The notes beneath the pieces are model-generated. The model was not told the origin of the DNA and did not search any database. It saw only the letters and a program-made list of their open reading frames with translations. The position numbers and the translations under genes were made by a program. Positions 9,090-19,800 of a stretch of 64,000 nt of DNA are shown here, piece by piece. The DNA is from Microbacterium luteolum (GTDB taxonomy: Bacteria; Actinomycetota; Actinomycetes; Actinomycetales; Microbacteriaceae), in assembly GCF_039533965.1 (NCBI RefSeq), contig NZ_BAAAUN010000001.1, forward strand, positions 3,198,950 to 3,262,949, read 5' to 3'. Positions within the stretch are counted from its first letter, which is position 1, and the number at the start of each line of letters is the position of its first letter.

Positions 9090-9175
9090 GTGCAGAATTC
9101 AGCCAGAAAGTCGGACTCGGCGGTGTGAAAGTCCGATTCGTGGGCTCCGGCGCGAAATCTTGCTGAATCGTGCAC
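9090..9175. repeat. 86-bp imperfect palindromic element, intergenic copy
   Basis: It starts GTGCAGAATTCAG and ends CTGAATCGTGCAC, so its ends are inverted repeats (12 of 14 matching). It lies in the gap between the thiolase gene and a convergent GNAT gene. An element of exactly the same length with matching ends lies inside the DNA methyltransferase gene at 30797-30882. The centre is not conserved between the copies. It could act as a bidirectional terminator here. Confidence 0.7.
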
Positions 9176-9234
9176 GGGCAGCCGCTCGGACTGCGGGCGA
9201 CGCCGCCCGCCCGACCCAGTCCGAGCCGGTGAAT

Positions 9235-9744
9235 TCAGGAGCGGACGAAGCGGACTTCGGTCAGCGTCTCGCCGAGGAAGGGCTCGGTGTGCGTGGCGCC
9301 GTCGAGCGTGAAGCCGTTGCGCGTGTAGAACCGGTGTGCGCGAGGGTTGTCCTCGGCGACCCAGAGGTACAGCGGCTCCTCCTTCTCCACCGCGGCATCG
9401 AAGAGCTTCTGGCCGATGCCCGTGCCGTGCAGCGCGTCGAGCAGGTAGATGAAGTACAGCTCGCGGAACGCCGGGGCATCCTTGTCGCGGGCGGGGCCGG
9501 AGCCGACGAACCCGACGATCTCGCCGTCCACCAGCGCGGCACGCATGGTGAACTCGGGGCCCTGGGCCGCCCAGTGCGTCCACAGCTCCGCCATGCGTCG
9601 GGGTGAGACCCGTTCGAGCGCGGCCTTGCTGATCAGGTGGTCGTAGGTCTCGTGCCAGCACTGGGCGTGCACGCGACCGAGCGCCTCCGCGTCCACATCA
9701 CGGACCGGACGGACGATGACTTCAGGCTGGGCTTCGGCGCTCAT
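9235..9744 (-). CDS. GNAT family N-acetyltransferase
   Basis: 169 residues. The fold shows IVRPVRDVDAEALGRVHAQ, then CWHETYDHLISKAALE (helix 1-2), LYFIYLLDALHGTGIGQKLF with the acetyl-CoA pyrophosphate loop (HGTGIGQ), and AEDNPRAHRFYTRNGF, the standard motif B and C-terminal signature. The acceptor substrate is unknown. The ATG is preceded by TAGAGT and six bases, a leaderless promoter. It is convergent with the thiolase gene across the 9090 palindromic element. A second, distinct GNAT lies at 52446-52973. Confidence 0.88.
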   Translation of the reverse strand: MSAEAQPEVIVRPVRDVDAEALGRVHAQCWHETYDHLISKAALERVSPRRMAELWTHWAAQGPEFTMRAALVDGEIVGFVGSGPARDKDAPAFRELYFIYLLDALHGTGIGQKLFDAAVEKEEPLYLWVAEDNPRAHRFYTRNGFTLDGATHTEPFLGETLTEVRFVRS

Positions 9745-9874
9745 GCCGCGACTCTACGCGCGGCATGAGCGAACGGGAAATCGAGCGGATGCCCTGCGCG
9801 GAGTGATCGGAGCGGATGGAGGATTCGTACAACGATGTTCGCGGATCGTTCGTCGATGGCTACGATCGATCTTC

Positions 9875-10435
9875 GTGAATGTGATCTGGCGCACCCTCTT
9901 GGTGATCCTCCGTGCTCGTCGCCGTGTGCGGCGGGGAAAGACCCTCGACCCGACGGCCGTCGGCACCGTCCGCCTCACCACCCTGCCGACCGACATCGAC
10001 ATCCTGCGCCACATGAACAACGGCCGCTACCTGTCGCTGTTCGACCTCGGTCGCTGGGACCTGCTCATCCGCACCGGCCTGTTCGGCGCCATGAAGGACC
10101 AGGGCTGGTACGCGGTGGTGTCGAGCGAGACCATCACCTTCCGCAAGTCGCTGGAGCTGTGGCAGCGGTTCGAGGTGCAGTCGCGGTTCATCGGCCACGA
10201 CGAGAAGGCGCTGTTCATGGAGCACCGGGCCGTGGTCGACGGCGAGGTCTACGCGCGCGCGATCGTGCGGGCGCGGATGCTGCGCCGCACCGGCGGCACC
10301 GTCAGCAACGAGGAGCTCTTCGCCGCGGTCGGCAAGCCCGAGGGCGTGCCGGAGATCGATCCGTGGGTGCACGACTGGGCCGCGGCATCCGCTCTTCCGC
10401 CCGTGCGGGTGAAGGCGCCGAGCGTCTGGTCGTGA
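9875..10435 (+). CDS. Acyl-CoA thioesterase (4HBT-like)
   Basis: 186 residues from GTG 9875. The hot-dog fold is seen in RLTTLPTDIDILRHMNNGRY, where the MNNGRY segment is the typical conserved loop, followed by LSLFDLGRWDLLIRTGL and SSETITFRKSLELWQRF. This subgroup (actinobacterial thioesterases related to THEM6) usually carries a hydrophobic N-terminus, here NVIWRTLLVILRARRR, which may touch the membrane. It would hydrolyse acyl-CoA thioesters; the substrate is unknown. The longer open frame to 9716 overlaps the divergent GNAT gene and is not supported. Confidence 0.82.
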   Translation: MNVIWRTLLVILRARRRVRRGKTLDPTAVGTVRLTTLPTDIDILRHMNNGRYLSLFDLGRWDLLIRTGLFGAMKDQGWYAVVSSETITFRKSLELWQRFEVQSRFIGHDEKALFMEHRAVVDGEVYARAIVRARMLRRTGGTVSNEELFAAVGKPEGVPEIDPWVHDWAAASALPPVRVKAPSVWS

Positions 10436-10477
10436 TTCCGGTATTCCGGTAGGCGCTCGACGCGGTAGTTTAGGGCC

Positions 10478-11878
10478 GTGCTGGGGATCCTGACCACGAC
10501 CGGACGCGTGCTGATGCGGCACTGGCCGGCGCTCATGGCGTGGTATCTCGCCGGCGTGCTCGTGCAGTACGTGATCGGCCAGGTCGCAGGATTCATCGGA
10601 GCGTCCTCGGCCACGCTCGGCTTCCTCGTGCTGCCGATCGGGATCCTCGCGCGACTGATCAGTCTCGTCGCGATGTTCCTCGTGCTGCGGGACGGGCTGC
10701 GCAATCTGCAGGAGGTCGCCCCGCTGCCGGAGGAGCCGGTCGAGCGACGGCGCACCTTCCTCTCCGCGCTGCTCGCCGGCATCCTGCCCTTCTTCGCCGT
10801 GTACTGGGCGCAGGGGCTTCTCCGGGAGGATGTGAACGCCTACTCGTCGCGAGCGCTGGAGGTGCGCTCCGGCATCATCTTCACGGCGAGCGTGAACGGC
10901 GACGCTCCGGTCGGCGATCAGGACACGGTCCTCAACCTGCCGTTCAACGTCTGGACGGTGGCGATCATCGTGATCGCGTTCGCCGGGCGATGGGCGTGGT
11001 CGAAGTGGTCGGCGAAGCTCTCGACCTGGTTGTCGCCGGTCGCGGTCTACTTCGAGGTCGTGTGGGTCTTCTTCTCGGTCATCCTGCTGGGCGATCTCTT
11101 CGACTCGATCAAGGCCTGGGTGGACAGCCGCGCGGCCATGGCGTTCCTGGAGGATCTGCGGGAGCAGATCCTGAATGCCGTCGCGCCACTGCGCTGGCTG
11201 TGGGAGGCGATCGGGTGGGTGCTCACCGAGGCGGGACCCGTGCTCCTCGCTCCGCTCGCCTGGCTCACGATCGCCGGTGTCGTGTTCGGCCAGGCGATCG
11301 TGGCGGAGAAGCTGCGCGTGGAGAACCAGCTGATCTCCCGCTTCCGTCAGCACGCGACCGTGATCCCGAACCCGGTGGTCCGACGGCTGAAGGATCTCGG
11401 AGACGAGCTCGGTGCGCGCTTCCGGCCCATCGGTCGCGCGATCCTCCTGATGTGGCGGGCCGGGCCGCTGCTTGTCGCCTCGTACGCCCTCGTCTACGTG
11501 ATCGTGAAGGCGCTGGAGTCGTACCTTTCCCTCGGCATCACGCGGCTGATCGGCCCGCACGAGTTCCTGACCTGGGCGATCATCCTGCCCGTGGTCTCGA
11601 TCGTGCCGCTGCTCATCATCGAGCCCCTGCGTATCGCCGTCATCAGCGGTGCGTACGACGCGACGCTGGGTCGACTCCGTCGTCGACCGCAGGAGCGCGC
11701 CGATTCGGCATCCGTCTCGGCCGAGGAGACCGAGATGCGCGCCGTGGCGGATGCCGCCGGTCTTCTTCCGGCTTCAGCGAATGCCGTCGCCGCTGCCGTC
11801 GTCTCGACATCGCCGCGGGATGCTGTGGGCGGTCAGTCCTCCAGCGTGAACCTGAGGAACGATCCGCCCGCCTCCTGA
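10478..11878 (+). CDS. Polytopic membrane protein of unknown function
   Basis: 466 residues. At least seven to eight hydrophobic segments are spread over the length: near residues 20-40, 45-68, 98-112, 160-176, 190-212, 240-280, 325-350 and 365-395. The C-terminal tail is hydrophilic. I do not recognise a characterised family. The start is GTG 10478 with TAGTTT and six bases upstream, a leaderless promoter. The gene ends 46 bp inside a convergent gene (11833-12426), so the two 3' ends overlap. It might be an envelope or lipid-related protein; there is no direct evidence. Confidence 0.8.
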   Translation: MLGILTTTGRVLMRHWPALMAWYLAGVLVQYVIGQVAGFIGASSATLGFLVLPIGILARLISLVAMFLVLRDGLRNLQEVAPLPEEPVERRRTFLSALLAGILPFFAVYWAQGLLREDVNAYSSRALEVRSGIIFTASVNGDAPVGDQDTVLNLPFNVWTVAIIVIAFAGRWAWSKWSAKLSTWLSPVAVYFEVVWVFFSVILLGDLFDSIKAWVDSRAAMAFLEDLREQILNAVAPLRWLWEAIGWVLTEAGPVLLAPLAWLTIAGVVFGQAIVAEKLRVENQLISRFRQHATVIPNPVVRRLKDLGDELGARFRPIGRAILLMWRAGPLLVASYALVYVIVKALESYLSLGITRLIGPHEFLTWAIILPVVSIVPLLIIEPLRIAVISGAYDATLGRLRRRPQERADSASVSAEETEMRAVADAAGLLPASANAVAAAVVSTSPRDAVGGQSSSVNLRNDPPAS

Positions 11879-12426
11879 GGCCAGACGTCGACCCAGAACG
11901 GGCCTTCGACGTCATCGGGGACGACGAACGGGACGATCAGTTCGTACTCGCCCTTCTCGTCGCTCACGCAGTACTCGGGTTCTTCGGAATCGAAGAGCAG
12001 CCCCATCTCGGTACGTGCCGTCTGCCATTCGCGTCCGGTCGCCTGGTGCACGAGAACGGGTGTCGTGCAGCTGACGCCGTCGGGGCCGGGGTCGACCGGG
12101 ATGCCGGCAGCGATCACCGTCGCGCCGTCGGGCACGTCGAACCCGCTGAGATCCTCGAGCTCTCCGCCGCGCACGGGCCCCCAGGTCGCTCCGGCGAGCT
12201 CGGCCGTGTCGCCGTCTTCGACGACCACCGGGACGAAGGGGCGGGCGTCGAAACCGTAGTACTGGTGCCACTCGTGCCAGCCGATGCCGATGGCCGTCCC
12301 GGGGGCGAGGACCGCGAGGGCGACCAAGGCCAGGCGGTTGCGTCGCCACCAGGATCGCGGCTTCGCGGGTGGCTCGACCACGGGCACCACCTCGGGCGCG
12401 GGTGCGGGGGGCGGGGGAATCGTCAT
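11833..12426 (-). CDS. Membrane-anchored protein, third of a three-gene operon
   Basis: 197 residues from ATG 12426, which overlaps the previous stop (ATGA); an in-frame ATG at 12435 is an alternative. A proline-rich cytosolic start is followed by basic residues (RSWWRRNR), one membrane span (LALVALAVLAPGTAIGIGW) and an acidic extracellular domain with cysteines in VSCTTPVLVH and EPEYCVSD that could pair. It has no recognised family. It is the last gene of an operon with two similar single-span proteins and overlaps the convergent membrane-protein gene by 46 bp. Confidence 0.75.
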   Translation of the reverse strand: MTIPPPPAPAPEVVPVVEPPAKPRSWWRRNRLALVALAVLAPGTAIGIGWHEWHQYYGFDARPFVPVVVEDGDTAELAGATWGPVRGGELEDLSGFDVPDGATVIAAGIPVDPGPDGVSCTTPVLVHQATGREWQTARTEMGLLFDSEEPEYCVSDEKGEYELIVPFVVPDDVEGPFWVDVWPQEAGGSFLRFTLED

Positions 12427-12986
12427 CGCGCCCATCCGTTCTCGTCGAGAGCCGCGTCGACCTCGACGGGCAGCTCGTCGAGGCGCACCGTCAGCTCGAT
12501 CACGCCGTCGAGCGGCACATCGTTCGGCGAGGCTTCGCTCGGCACGCCCAGCCGCAGCACGCCCGAACCGGTCAGCGCGTCAGCGGGGAGTTCGAAGGCG
12601 ATGCTGCCAGAGCGAGGAACACCGGTGAAGAGTCGCTGCCCGACCAAGGTCGTGCCCCGGTCGGTCGCCGTGAACGTCCGATCGCCGATGACGAGCTCGG
12701 CGAGTCGAAGGGTGGCGCTCTGCTGCGTCACGACGGTGGCCGCCGTCAGGTCGACCACGAGCCAGGTTCCCTCGGCTGTCCATCCCTCGGCGTCCGTCAC
12801 TCTGGTTGCGACGTGCACATCGGTCACGGTGGCCGCGAGGTTGCGAGCGGCAACCGGTTCGTCGAGGGCAGCAACAGTCGGGAACGGTGCTGTCGCGGCA
12901 TCGTCGGTGAGAGTGGCCTTCGAAACGCCCCAGGCTGCCGCCAGGAGCACGACAGTGAGCGACCACACCAGGATCTTCTCCTTCAC
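12423..12986 (-). CDS. Membrane-anchored Ig-like (DUF4352-like) protein, second of operon
   Basis: 187 residues. MKEKILVWSLTVVLLAAAWG gives an N-terminal signal anchor, followed by an extracellular beta-rich domain (LAATVTDVHVATRVTD, then TWLVVDLTAATV) with the rhythm of DUF4352/Ig-like telokin-type proteins. There are no catalytic residues. Start and stop overlap its neighbours (ATGA type on both sides), so the three proteins are made together. It probably acts as a set of cell-surface proteins; the partner is unknown. Confidence 0.75.
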   Translation of the reverse strand: MKEKILVWSLTVVLLAAAWGVSKATLTDDAATAPFPTVAALDEPVAARNLAATVTDVHVATRVTDAEGWTAEGTWLVVDLTAATVVTQQSATLRLAELVIGDRTFTATDRGTTLVGQRLFTGVPRSGSIAFELPADALTGSGVLRLGVPSEASPNDVPLDGVIELTVRLDELPVEVDAALDENGWAR

Positions 12987-13678
12987 GGTGAGGTCACCTC
13001 CTCGACCGTCGCGGTGACCGTCGCGCCGACGACGACGTCGTACCAGTAGTCCCCGCGCACGACGCTCTTACCGACGTAATGCGTCGAATCCGGGAGCGTC
13101 AGGTGCACCTCGTCGCCATCGTGGAAGTCGTCGGGGCCCACGACCCAGGCGAGCAGCAGGCGGGCCGGCACGTCGGGCTGCAGCCTCGGAGAGCCTAGGC
13201 CGTCGTCGGCGCGCGAGATCGAGGGCCGCTCGTCGAGACCTTCGAGAATGATGCCGTCGAGGACGGGCGAGCCTGCTTCGTTGTCAGATGACGGCCGCGG
13301 CTTGTCGAAGGTGTTGACCACGTCGACGGTGACGACGAGCACGCGCTCTCCCTTCTCCTCATCGGGGAAGACCATGACATTGTCGGGGTCGTCGCTGAGC
13401 TCGACTCCCACGACGGTCATCTCCAAGTCCGATCCCTCGAACGTCTCGCCGACGTCGACCGTGGGTGTCGGGTCGACCGCCGCGGCCTCCAGACCTCCGA
13501 AGATCGCGGTCGCGCCGAGCAGTACGGCACCCGCGCCGGTGATCAGCCACGAGGTCGGGACGAGGTCGATGCTGCGCCGTGCCCAGCCGAGCACTTTCGC
13601 GCGTGCGCTCGCGTTCGCGGCGACGACGCCGCGGGCATCGGGCTGCGCTCCCGGATCACCCGGCGGTGTGGCGTTCAC
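12983..13678 (-). CDS. Membrane-anchored Ig-like (DUF4352-like) protein, first of operon
   Basis: 231 residues from GTG 13678. TATGCT lies exactly six bases upstream, so the message is probably leaderless; the open frame to 13777 crosses this promoter. There is a cytosolic N-terminus of about 50 residues, one membrane span (SWLITGAGAVLLGATAIFGG), then an extracellular beta domain with DLEMTVVGVELSDD and RVLVVTVDVVNTFDKP, the pattern of DUF4352. It is the first gene of a three-gene operon divergent from pntAB. All three have one span plus a small outside domain, suggesting one surface complex. Confidence 0.75.
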   Translation of the reverse strand: MNATPPGDPGAQPDARGVVAANASARAKVLGWARRSIDLVPTSWLITGAGAVLLGATAIFGGLEAAAVDPTPTVDVGETFEGSDLEMTVVGVELSDDPDNVMVFPDEEKGERVLVVTVDVVNTFDKPRPSSDNEAGSPVLDGIILEGLDERPSISRADDGLGSPRLQPDVPARLLLAWVVGPDDFHDGDEVHLTLPDSTHYVGKSVVRGDYWYDVVVGATVTATVEEVTSP

Positions 13679-13886
13679 GGAAACAGCATAGAGCCGGGGG
13701 TGCGTTCGCGCGGTGGGAACGAGTGCCCAGCGCACAGCATACGTATTCCGCAAGAAATGGAATTCTTTTCTCGTCATGTGGCGAGAAGAGCAGAGTGGTG
13801 GCGTCTCCTCTCAGTACTGTGAGCGGAACATACGGGCACGGTAGCCCGCAAGACCCCGTCGAGGCAGACGGGCGGAGGAGGAGCAA

Positions 13887-15422
13887 GTGGCAGTCATCGG
13901 CATCGTGCGGGAGCCTGCGGGCGAAGCACGGGTCTCGGCCACCCCGGCGACGATCGCGTCGCTGCGGAAGCTGGGCCACACGGTCAGCGTGGAGCGGGGA
14001 GCGGGCGCAGCAGCGTCCTACCCGGATTCGGAGTACGAGACGGCGGGTGCGACGCTCGTCGATCGGGCCGGGGCCTGGGGGAGCGAGATCGTCCTCGCGA
14101 TCACGGCACCGGATGCCGCGGAGATCGCACTCCTCGCCGACGGGGCGACGCTCATCGCGCTGCTGTCGCCGGCTCTCCGTCCTGACCTCGTCGAGTCGCT
14201 CGCGCAGCGGGGCATCACGGCCCTCGCCCTCGACGCGGTGCCGCGCATCTCGCGCGCGCAGTCGATGGACGTGCTGAGCTCGATGGCGAACATCGCCGGG
14301 TACCGCGCGGTCGTCGAGGCCGCGCACGAGTTCGGACGCTTCTTCACCGGGCAGGTCACCGCTGCCGGCAAGGTGCCGCCCGCCAAGGTCCTCGTCGCCG
14401 GAGCCGGTGTCGCGGGTCTCGCGGCGATCGGTGCCGCGTCGAGCCTGGGCGCGATCGTCCGCGCCACCGATCCGCGTCCCGAGGTCGCCGACCAGGTGTC
14501 CTCGATCGGCGGGACGTACCTCGCCGTCGACGTCGCCGTCGCGGCATCCGCCGACGGCTACGCGAAGGCGACCAGCGAGGACTACAACCGCCGCGCCGCC
14601 GAGATCTACACCGAGCAGGCCGCCGACGTCGACATCATCATCACGACCGCGCTGATCCCCGGTCGCGCCGCGCCGCGGTTGATCACGGCATCCGACGTCG
14701 CGCGGATGAAGCCGGGCAGCGTCATCGTCGACATGGCCGCAGGCCAGGGCGGCAACGTCGAGGGCTCTGTCGCGGGGGAGCGCATCGTCACCGGCAACGG
14801 CGTCATCATCCTCGGCTACACCGATCTCGCGTCGCGCCTCGCCGCGCAGGCCTCGCAGCTGTACGGCACGAACCTCGCGAATCTCGTCGCCCTTCTGACG
14901 CCGGCGAAGGACGGCCGGCTGGTGATCGACTTCGACGACGTCGTGCAGCGCTCGGTCACCGTCGTCCGCGACGGGGCCGTGACCTGGCCGCCGCCCGCCG
15001 TGCAGGTCGCGGCGGCACCCGCGAAAGCGGTCGCGGCGCCGGCCGAGATCGCGAAGCCTGCCACGATGTCGACCGGCCGCAAGGTCGCGCTCATCGTGGT
15101 CGGCATCGCGGCGCTGTTCGCGGTGAACGCGTTCGCGCCCGCGCCACTGCCGCAGCACTTCACCGTGCTCGTGCTCTCCGTCGTGATCGGGTTCTACGTG
15201 ATCGGCAAGGTGCACCACGCGCTACACACGCCGCTCATGTCGGTGACCAACGCCATCTCCGGCGTCATCGTCGTCGGCGCCATGCTGCAGATCACCTCGG
15301 CCATCCCGGTGGTGCAGGTGCTGGCCGCGATCGCCGTGCTGCTGGCATCCATCAACATCTTCGGAGGATTCGCGGTCACCCGTCGAATGCTCGCGATGTT
15401 CACGAAGGGTGGCAACAAATGA
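13887..15422 (+). CDS. pntA: Proton-translocating NAD(P)+ transhydrogenase subunit alpha
   Basis: 511 residues in one polypeptide. The NAD(H)-binding domain I covers residues 1-370, with [20 protein letters not shown] as the Rossmann motif near 170 and [14 protein letters not shown] near 275. Four hydrophobic segments from about 395 to 505 form the membrane part. With PntB it couples hydride transfer between NADH and NADP+ to proton movement and supplies NADPH. The GTG start follows GGAGGAGGAG. pntB overlaps by ATGA. The 208-bp upstream gap holds the divergent promoters and a TTCTCG/CGAGAA hairpin near 13775. Confidence 0.95.
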   Translation: MAVIGIVREPAGEARVSATPATIASLRKLGHTVSVERGAGAAASYPDSEYETAGATLVDRAGAWGSEIVLAITAPDAAEIALLADGATLIALLSPALRPDLVESLAQRGITALALDAVPRISRAQSMDVLSSMANIAGYRAVVEAAHEFGRFFTGQVTAAGKVPPAKVLVAGAGVAGLAAIGAASSLGAIVRATDPRPEVADQVSSIGGTYLAVDVAVAASADGYAKATSEDYNRRAAEIYTEQAADVDIIITTALIPGRAAPRLITASDVARMKPGSVIVDMAAGQGGNVEGSVAGERIVTGNGVIILGYTDLASRLAAQASQLYGTNLANLVALLTPAKDGRLVIDFDDVVQRSVTVVRDGAVTWPPPAVQVAAAPAKAVAAPAEIAKPATMSTGRKVALIVVGIAALFAVNAFAPAPLPQHFTVLVLSVVIGFYVIGKVHHALHTPLMSVTNAISGVIVVGAMLQITSAIPVVQVLAAIAVLLASINIFGGFAVTRRMLAMFTKGGNK

Positions 15423-16816
15423 CCGTCGACGCCCTCGCGGGCGCGGCGTACATCGTCGCGGCCCTGTTGTTCATCCTGAGCCTCGCCGGGCTCAGCCGCC
15501 ACGAGTCCGCCCGTTCCGGCGTGGTCTACGGCATCTCCGGCATGACGATCGCGCTGCTCGCGACGGTCGCCCTCACCGTGGCGGATGCCTGGACCACGGG
15601 TGCCTTCCTCGGACTCGGCCTGCTCGTCGCGGCGGTCGCCATCGGTGCGGCCATCGGCCTGTGGCGGGCGCGCTCGGTCGAGATGACCGGCATGCCCGAG
15701 CTCATCGCCCTGCTGCACAGCTTCGTGGGTCTCGCCGCCGTGCTCGTCGGCTGGAACGGCTACCTCGCGCATCCGGAGATCGCTCCGCAGCTCGAGGGCA
15801 TCCACAACGCCGAGGTCTTCATCGGCATCTTCATCGGTGGCGTGACCTTCACCGGATCGATCGTCGCGTACCTGAAGCTGTCGGCGAAGATCTCCTCCAA
15901 GCCGCTCGTGCTGCCGGGCAAGAACGTGCTGAACATCGGCGCTCTGGTCGCCTTCATCGCGCTGACGGTGTGGTTCGTGAACGACCAGCAGCTCGGACTG
16001 CTGATCGGCGTCACGGTGCTGGCCTTCGCTCTCGGGTGGCACCTGGTCGCCTCGATCGGCGGCGGCGACATGCCCGTGGTCGTGTCGATGCTGAACAGCT
16101 ACTCGGGGTGGGCGGCGGCCGCGGCCGGCTTCCTGCTGAACAATGACCTGCTGATCGTGACGGGTGCGCTCGTCGGGTCGTCGGGTGCGTATCTCTCCTA
16201 CGTCATGTGCAAGGCGATGAATCGCTCGTTCCTGTCGGTGATCGCCGGTGGCTTCGGAATCGTCGCGCCGTCCGCATCGGACGAGGAGTACGGCGAGCAC
16301 CGCGAGATCACCGCCGAAGGTGCGGCGGAGATGCTCACCGAGGCGAAATCGGTCGTGATCACGCCCGGCTACGGCATGGCCGTCGCGCAGGCGCAGTACC
16401 CGGTCGCCGACCTCGTGCGCCGGCTGCGCGAGAGGGGCGTGGACGTGCGTTTCGGCATCCATCCGGTCGCCGGCCGACTGCCGGGGCACATGAACGTGCT
16501 GCTGGCCGAGGCGAAGGTGCCGTACGACATCGTCCTCAGTATGGACGAGATCAACGACGACCTGGCCGCGACCTCGGTCGTGCTCGTGATCGGCGCGAAC
16601 GACACCGTGAACCCGGCCGCCGCCGAAGACCCCTCGAGCCCGATCGCCGGGATGCCGGTGCTGAAGGTGTGGGAGGCCGAGAACGTCATCGTGTTCAAGC
16701 GGTCGATGGCAGCGGGCTACGCCGGCGTGCAGAACCCGCTGTTCTTCCGCGAGAACGCGTCGATGCTCTTCGGCGACGCGAAGCAGAAGGTGGAGGACAT
16801 CATCGCGGCGCTGTGA
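15419..16816 (+). CDS. pntB: NAD(P) transhydrogenase subunit beta
   Basis: 465 residues, normal for PntB. The N-terminal half is a bundle of membrane helices, including the conserved [20 protein letters not shown] and [20 protein letters not shown] segments that line the proton path. The C-terminal domain III binds NADP(H): [20 protein letters not shown] near residue 310, then [20 protein letters not shown] and [12 protein letters not shown]. It forms a membrane complex with PntA, and the genes overlap by four bases. Confidence 0.96.
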   Translation: MTVDALAGAAYIVAALLFILSLAGLSRHESARSGVVYGISGMTIALLATVALTVADAWTTGAFLGLGLLVAAVAIGAAIGLWRARSVEMTGMPELIALLHSFVGLAAVLVGWNGYLAHPEIAPQLEGIHNAEVFIGIFIGGVTFTGSIVAYLKLSAKISSKPLVLPGKNVLNIGALVAFIALTVWFVNDQQLGLLIGVTVLAFALGWHLVASIGGGDMPVVVSMLNSYSGWAAAAAGFLLNNDLLIVTGALVGSSGAYLSYVMCKAMNRSFLSVIAGGFGIVAPSASDEEYGEHREITAEGAAEMLTEAKSVVITPGYGMAVAQAQYPVADLVRRLRERGVDVRFGIHPVAGRLPGHMNVLLAEAKVPYDIVLSMDEINDDLAATSVVLVIGANDTVNPAAAEDPSSPIAGMPVLKVWEAENVIVFKRSMAAGYAGVQNPLFFRENASMLFGDAKQKVEDIIAAL

Positions 16817-16874
16817 CGGGGAGAACCGGGTGGCGTCCGCTGCTCGAGCGGCATCCAGACCTAATGTGGACACC

Positions 16875-19800
16875 ATGGCAGAGTCGTCGTCATCCTCCTC
16901 GGATGCCGTGGCATCCGCTCCTCTCGCGGATCGTGCCGTCGAGCTCGCGCGCCGCTGGGTGACCGAGGCCGCGGCGGCCGAGGTCGACCCCGCGGCGGAG
17001 CGGCTCGCGGGCGTGCTGCAGGACACGAATGGACTCCCCTTCACCCTCGGGTTCGTCGACGGCGTGATGCGTCCGGAGAGCCTGGCTGCAGCAGCATCCC
17101 AACTGCACCGGATCGCTCCGATCGTGCCCGAATTCCTGCCGTGGTACCTGCGGTCCGCCGTGCGTCTCGGCGGCGGCATGGCGCAGATCCTGCCGTCTCC
17201 GGTCGTGCCCATCGCCCGTCGCGTGCTCCGCGACATGGTCGGACACCTCGTGGTCGACGTCCGACCCGCGAAGCTCGGACCGGCGCTGGAGAAGATCCGC
17301 ACGCCCTCGACCGCCACCGGGACCGCCGCGCGCGTCAACCTCAACCTGCTCGGCGAGGCCGTGCTGGGCGAAGCCGAGGCGAAGCGCCGGCTCGACGGCA
17401 TCCATGAGCTGATCCGCCGCCCCGACGTCGACTACGTCTCGGTGAAGGTGTCGGCGATCATCAGCCACATCTCGATGTGGGCGTTCGACGAGGTCGTCGA
17501 TCAGGTGGTCGAGCGGCTGATGCCGCTCTACCTGACCGCGGCGGGCCCTTCGACGGGCTCAGGGACCCAGGAGGGGACAGGCTCAGGAGCCCAGACGTTC
17601 ATCAACCTCGACATGGAGGAGTACCGCGATCTCGATCTCACGATCGCGGTGTACACGCGCATCCTCGAGGACCCGCGACTGCAGCACCTCGAGGCTGGCA
17701 TCGTGCTGCAGGCGTACCTGCCCGATGCCCTCCCCGCCCTGCAGGAGCTCACCGCATGGGCGCAGGACCGGGTCGCGCACGGGGGAGCGCCGATCAAGGT
17801 GCGCCTCGTGAAGGGCGCCAACCTCGCGATGGAGAACGTCGAGGCGCAGCTCCACGGCTGGACACCCGCGACCTACGACACGAAGCTCGACACCGACGCG
17901 AACTACCTGCGCTGCCTGGACTGGGCGCTGCACCCCGAGCGGGCGGCGGCCGTGAAGCTGGGCGTCGCCGGGCACAACCTCTTCGGCATCGCCTACGCCT
18001 GGCTGCTGGCCGGTGAACGAGGGGTGCGCGAGGCGATCGAGTTCGAGATGCTGCTGGGCATGGCTCAGGGGCAGGTGCAGGCCGTGTCCCGCGAGGTCGG
18101 TGCCGTGCTCTTGTACGTGCCGGTCGTGGAGCCTGCCGAGTTCGACGTCGCCATCAGCTACCTGGTGCGCCGACTCGAGGAGAACGCGTCGGCCGACAAC
18201 TTCCTGTCCGCGGCGTTCCGGCTCGACGAGGACGAGTCCCTGTTCGTCCGCGAGCAGGATCGGTTCCTCGACGCCCTCGACCGGTCCACGGACCCGACGC
18301 TGCGGATCGGCCCGCGCCGCACACAGGACCGGCTCGCCCCGGTGCACGAGTCGGTGCGACCTGCTCCGGTGGCGCCCGCCCCCGAGGTCGGCCTGACCAA
18401 GGCCGTGCTCGGCATCTCGCGCGGATCGGACGACAGCGACGGCGAGGCCTTCCTCGAGACCGCCGTCTACTCCGCGCGGGAGGTGGCCGAAGGCACCGGC
18501 GGCGCCCCCGGGTTCTCGAACACCGCCGACAGCGACCCCGCCCTCCCGGCCAACCGCGACTGGGCGCGCTCCGTGCGCGAGAGCATCCCGAGTTCGACCG
18601 TCGGCAGGACGACCCTCGAGGCCGCGCGGATCGACGACCCCGCCGCTCTCGACGAGACCGTGCAGCGGGTGCGCGACGCGGCTCCCGCGTGGGGCGCTCG
18701 TCCCGCCGCCGAGCGCGCCGAGGTCCTGCTCCGCGCCGCCGCCGCGCTCGAGTCGCGCCGCGGCGAGCTGATCGAAGTCGCGGCATCCGAGACGGGCAAG
18801 GTCTTCGCCGAAGCCGACGTCGAGGTCAGCGAGGCCGTCGACTTCGCCCGCTACTACGCCGCCAAGGCCCGCGAGCTCGATGCGATCTCCGGAGCATCCT
18901 TCGTCCCCGCGAAGGTGACCGTGGTGACGCCGCCCTGGAACTTCCCCATCGCGATCCCGGCGGGCGGCGTGCTCGCCGCGCTCGCCGCAGGTTCCGGCGT
19001 GGTGTTCAAGCCCGCCCCGCAGGCCCGCCGCTGCGCGGCCGTCGTCGCGGAGTCGCTCTGGCAGGCCGGCGTCCCGCGCGACGTGCTCGCACTGGTCGAC
19101 ATCGAGGAGGGCGACCTCGGTCGCGCGCTGGTCAGTCACGACGCGGTCGAACGCGTGATCCTCACCGGCGCCTGGGACACGGCGGCGCTGTTCCGCTCCT
19201 GGCGGCCCGATCTGCCGCTGCTGGCCGAGACCAGCGGCAAGAACGCGATGATCGTGATGCCGTCCGCCGACCTGGATCTCGCGGTCGCCGACCTCGTCAA
19301 GAGCGCCTTCGGCCACGCCGGGCAGAAGTGCTCCGCGGCCTCGCTGGCGATCCTGGTCGGGCCGGTCGGCCGTTCTCCCCGGTTCGCGCGGCAGCTGGCG
19401 GATGCCGTCCGCTCCCTGCACGTCGGCTGGCCCACGGATCCGCTCGCCGAGGTCGGCCCGGTGATCGAGAAGCCGCAGGGCAAGCTCGCCTGGGCGCTGA
19501 CCGAGCTCGAGGGCGACGAGCAGTGGCTCATCAAGCCCGCGCTCGCGGCGGACGACGACGGCAGCGGACGCCTCTGGCGCCCCGGCATCCGGGTCGGCGT
19601 GCAGGCAGGATCGCGCTTCCACACGGAGGAGTTCTTCGGTCCCGTGCTCGGCGTGATGCACGCGCCCACGCTCGAGAGGGCGATCGAGCTGCAGAACGCA
19701 GTCGCCTACGGCCTCACGGCGGGCCTGCACACCCAGGACCCCGACGATCTCGCGCAGTGGCTCGACCGCGTGCAGGCGGGCAACCTGTACGTCAACCGGG

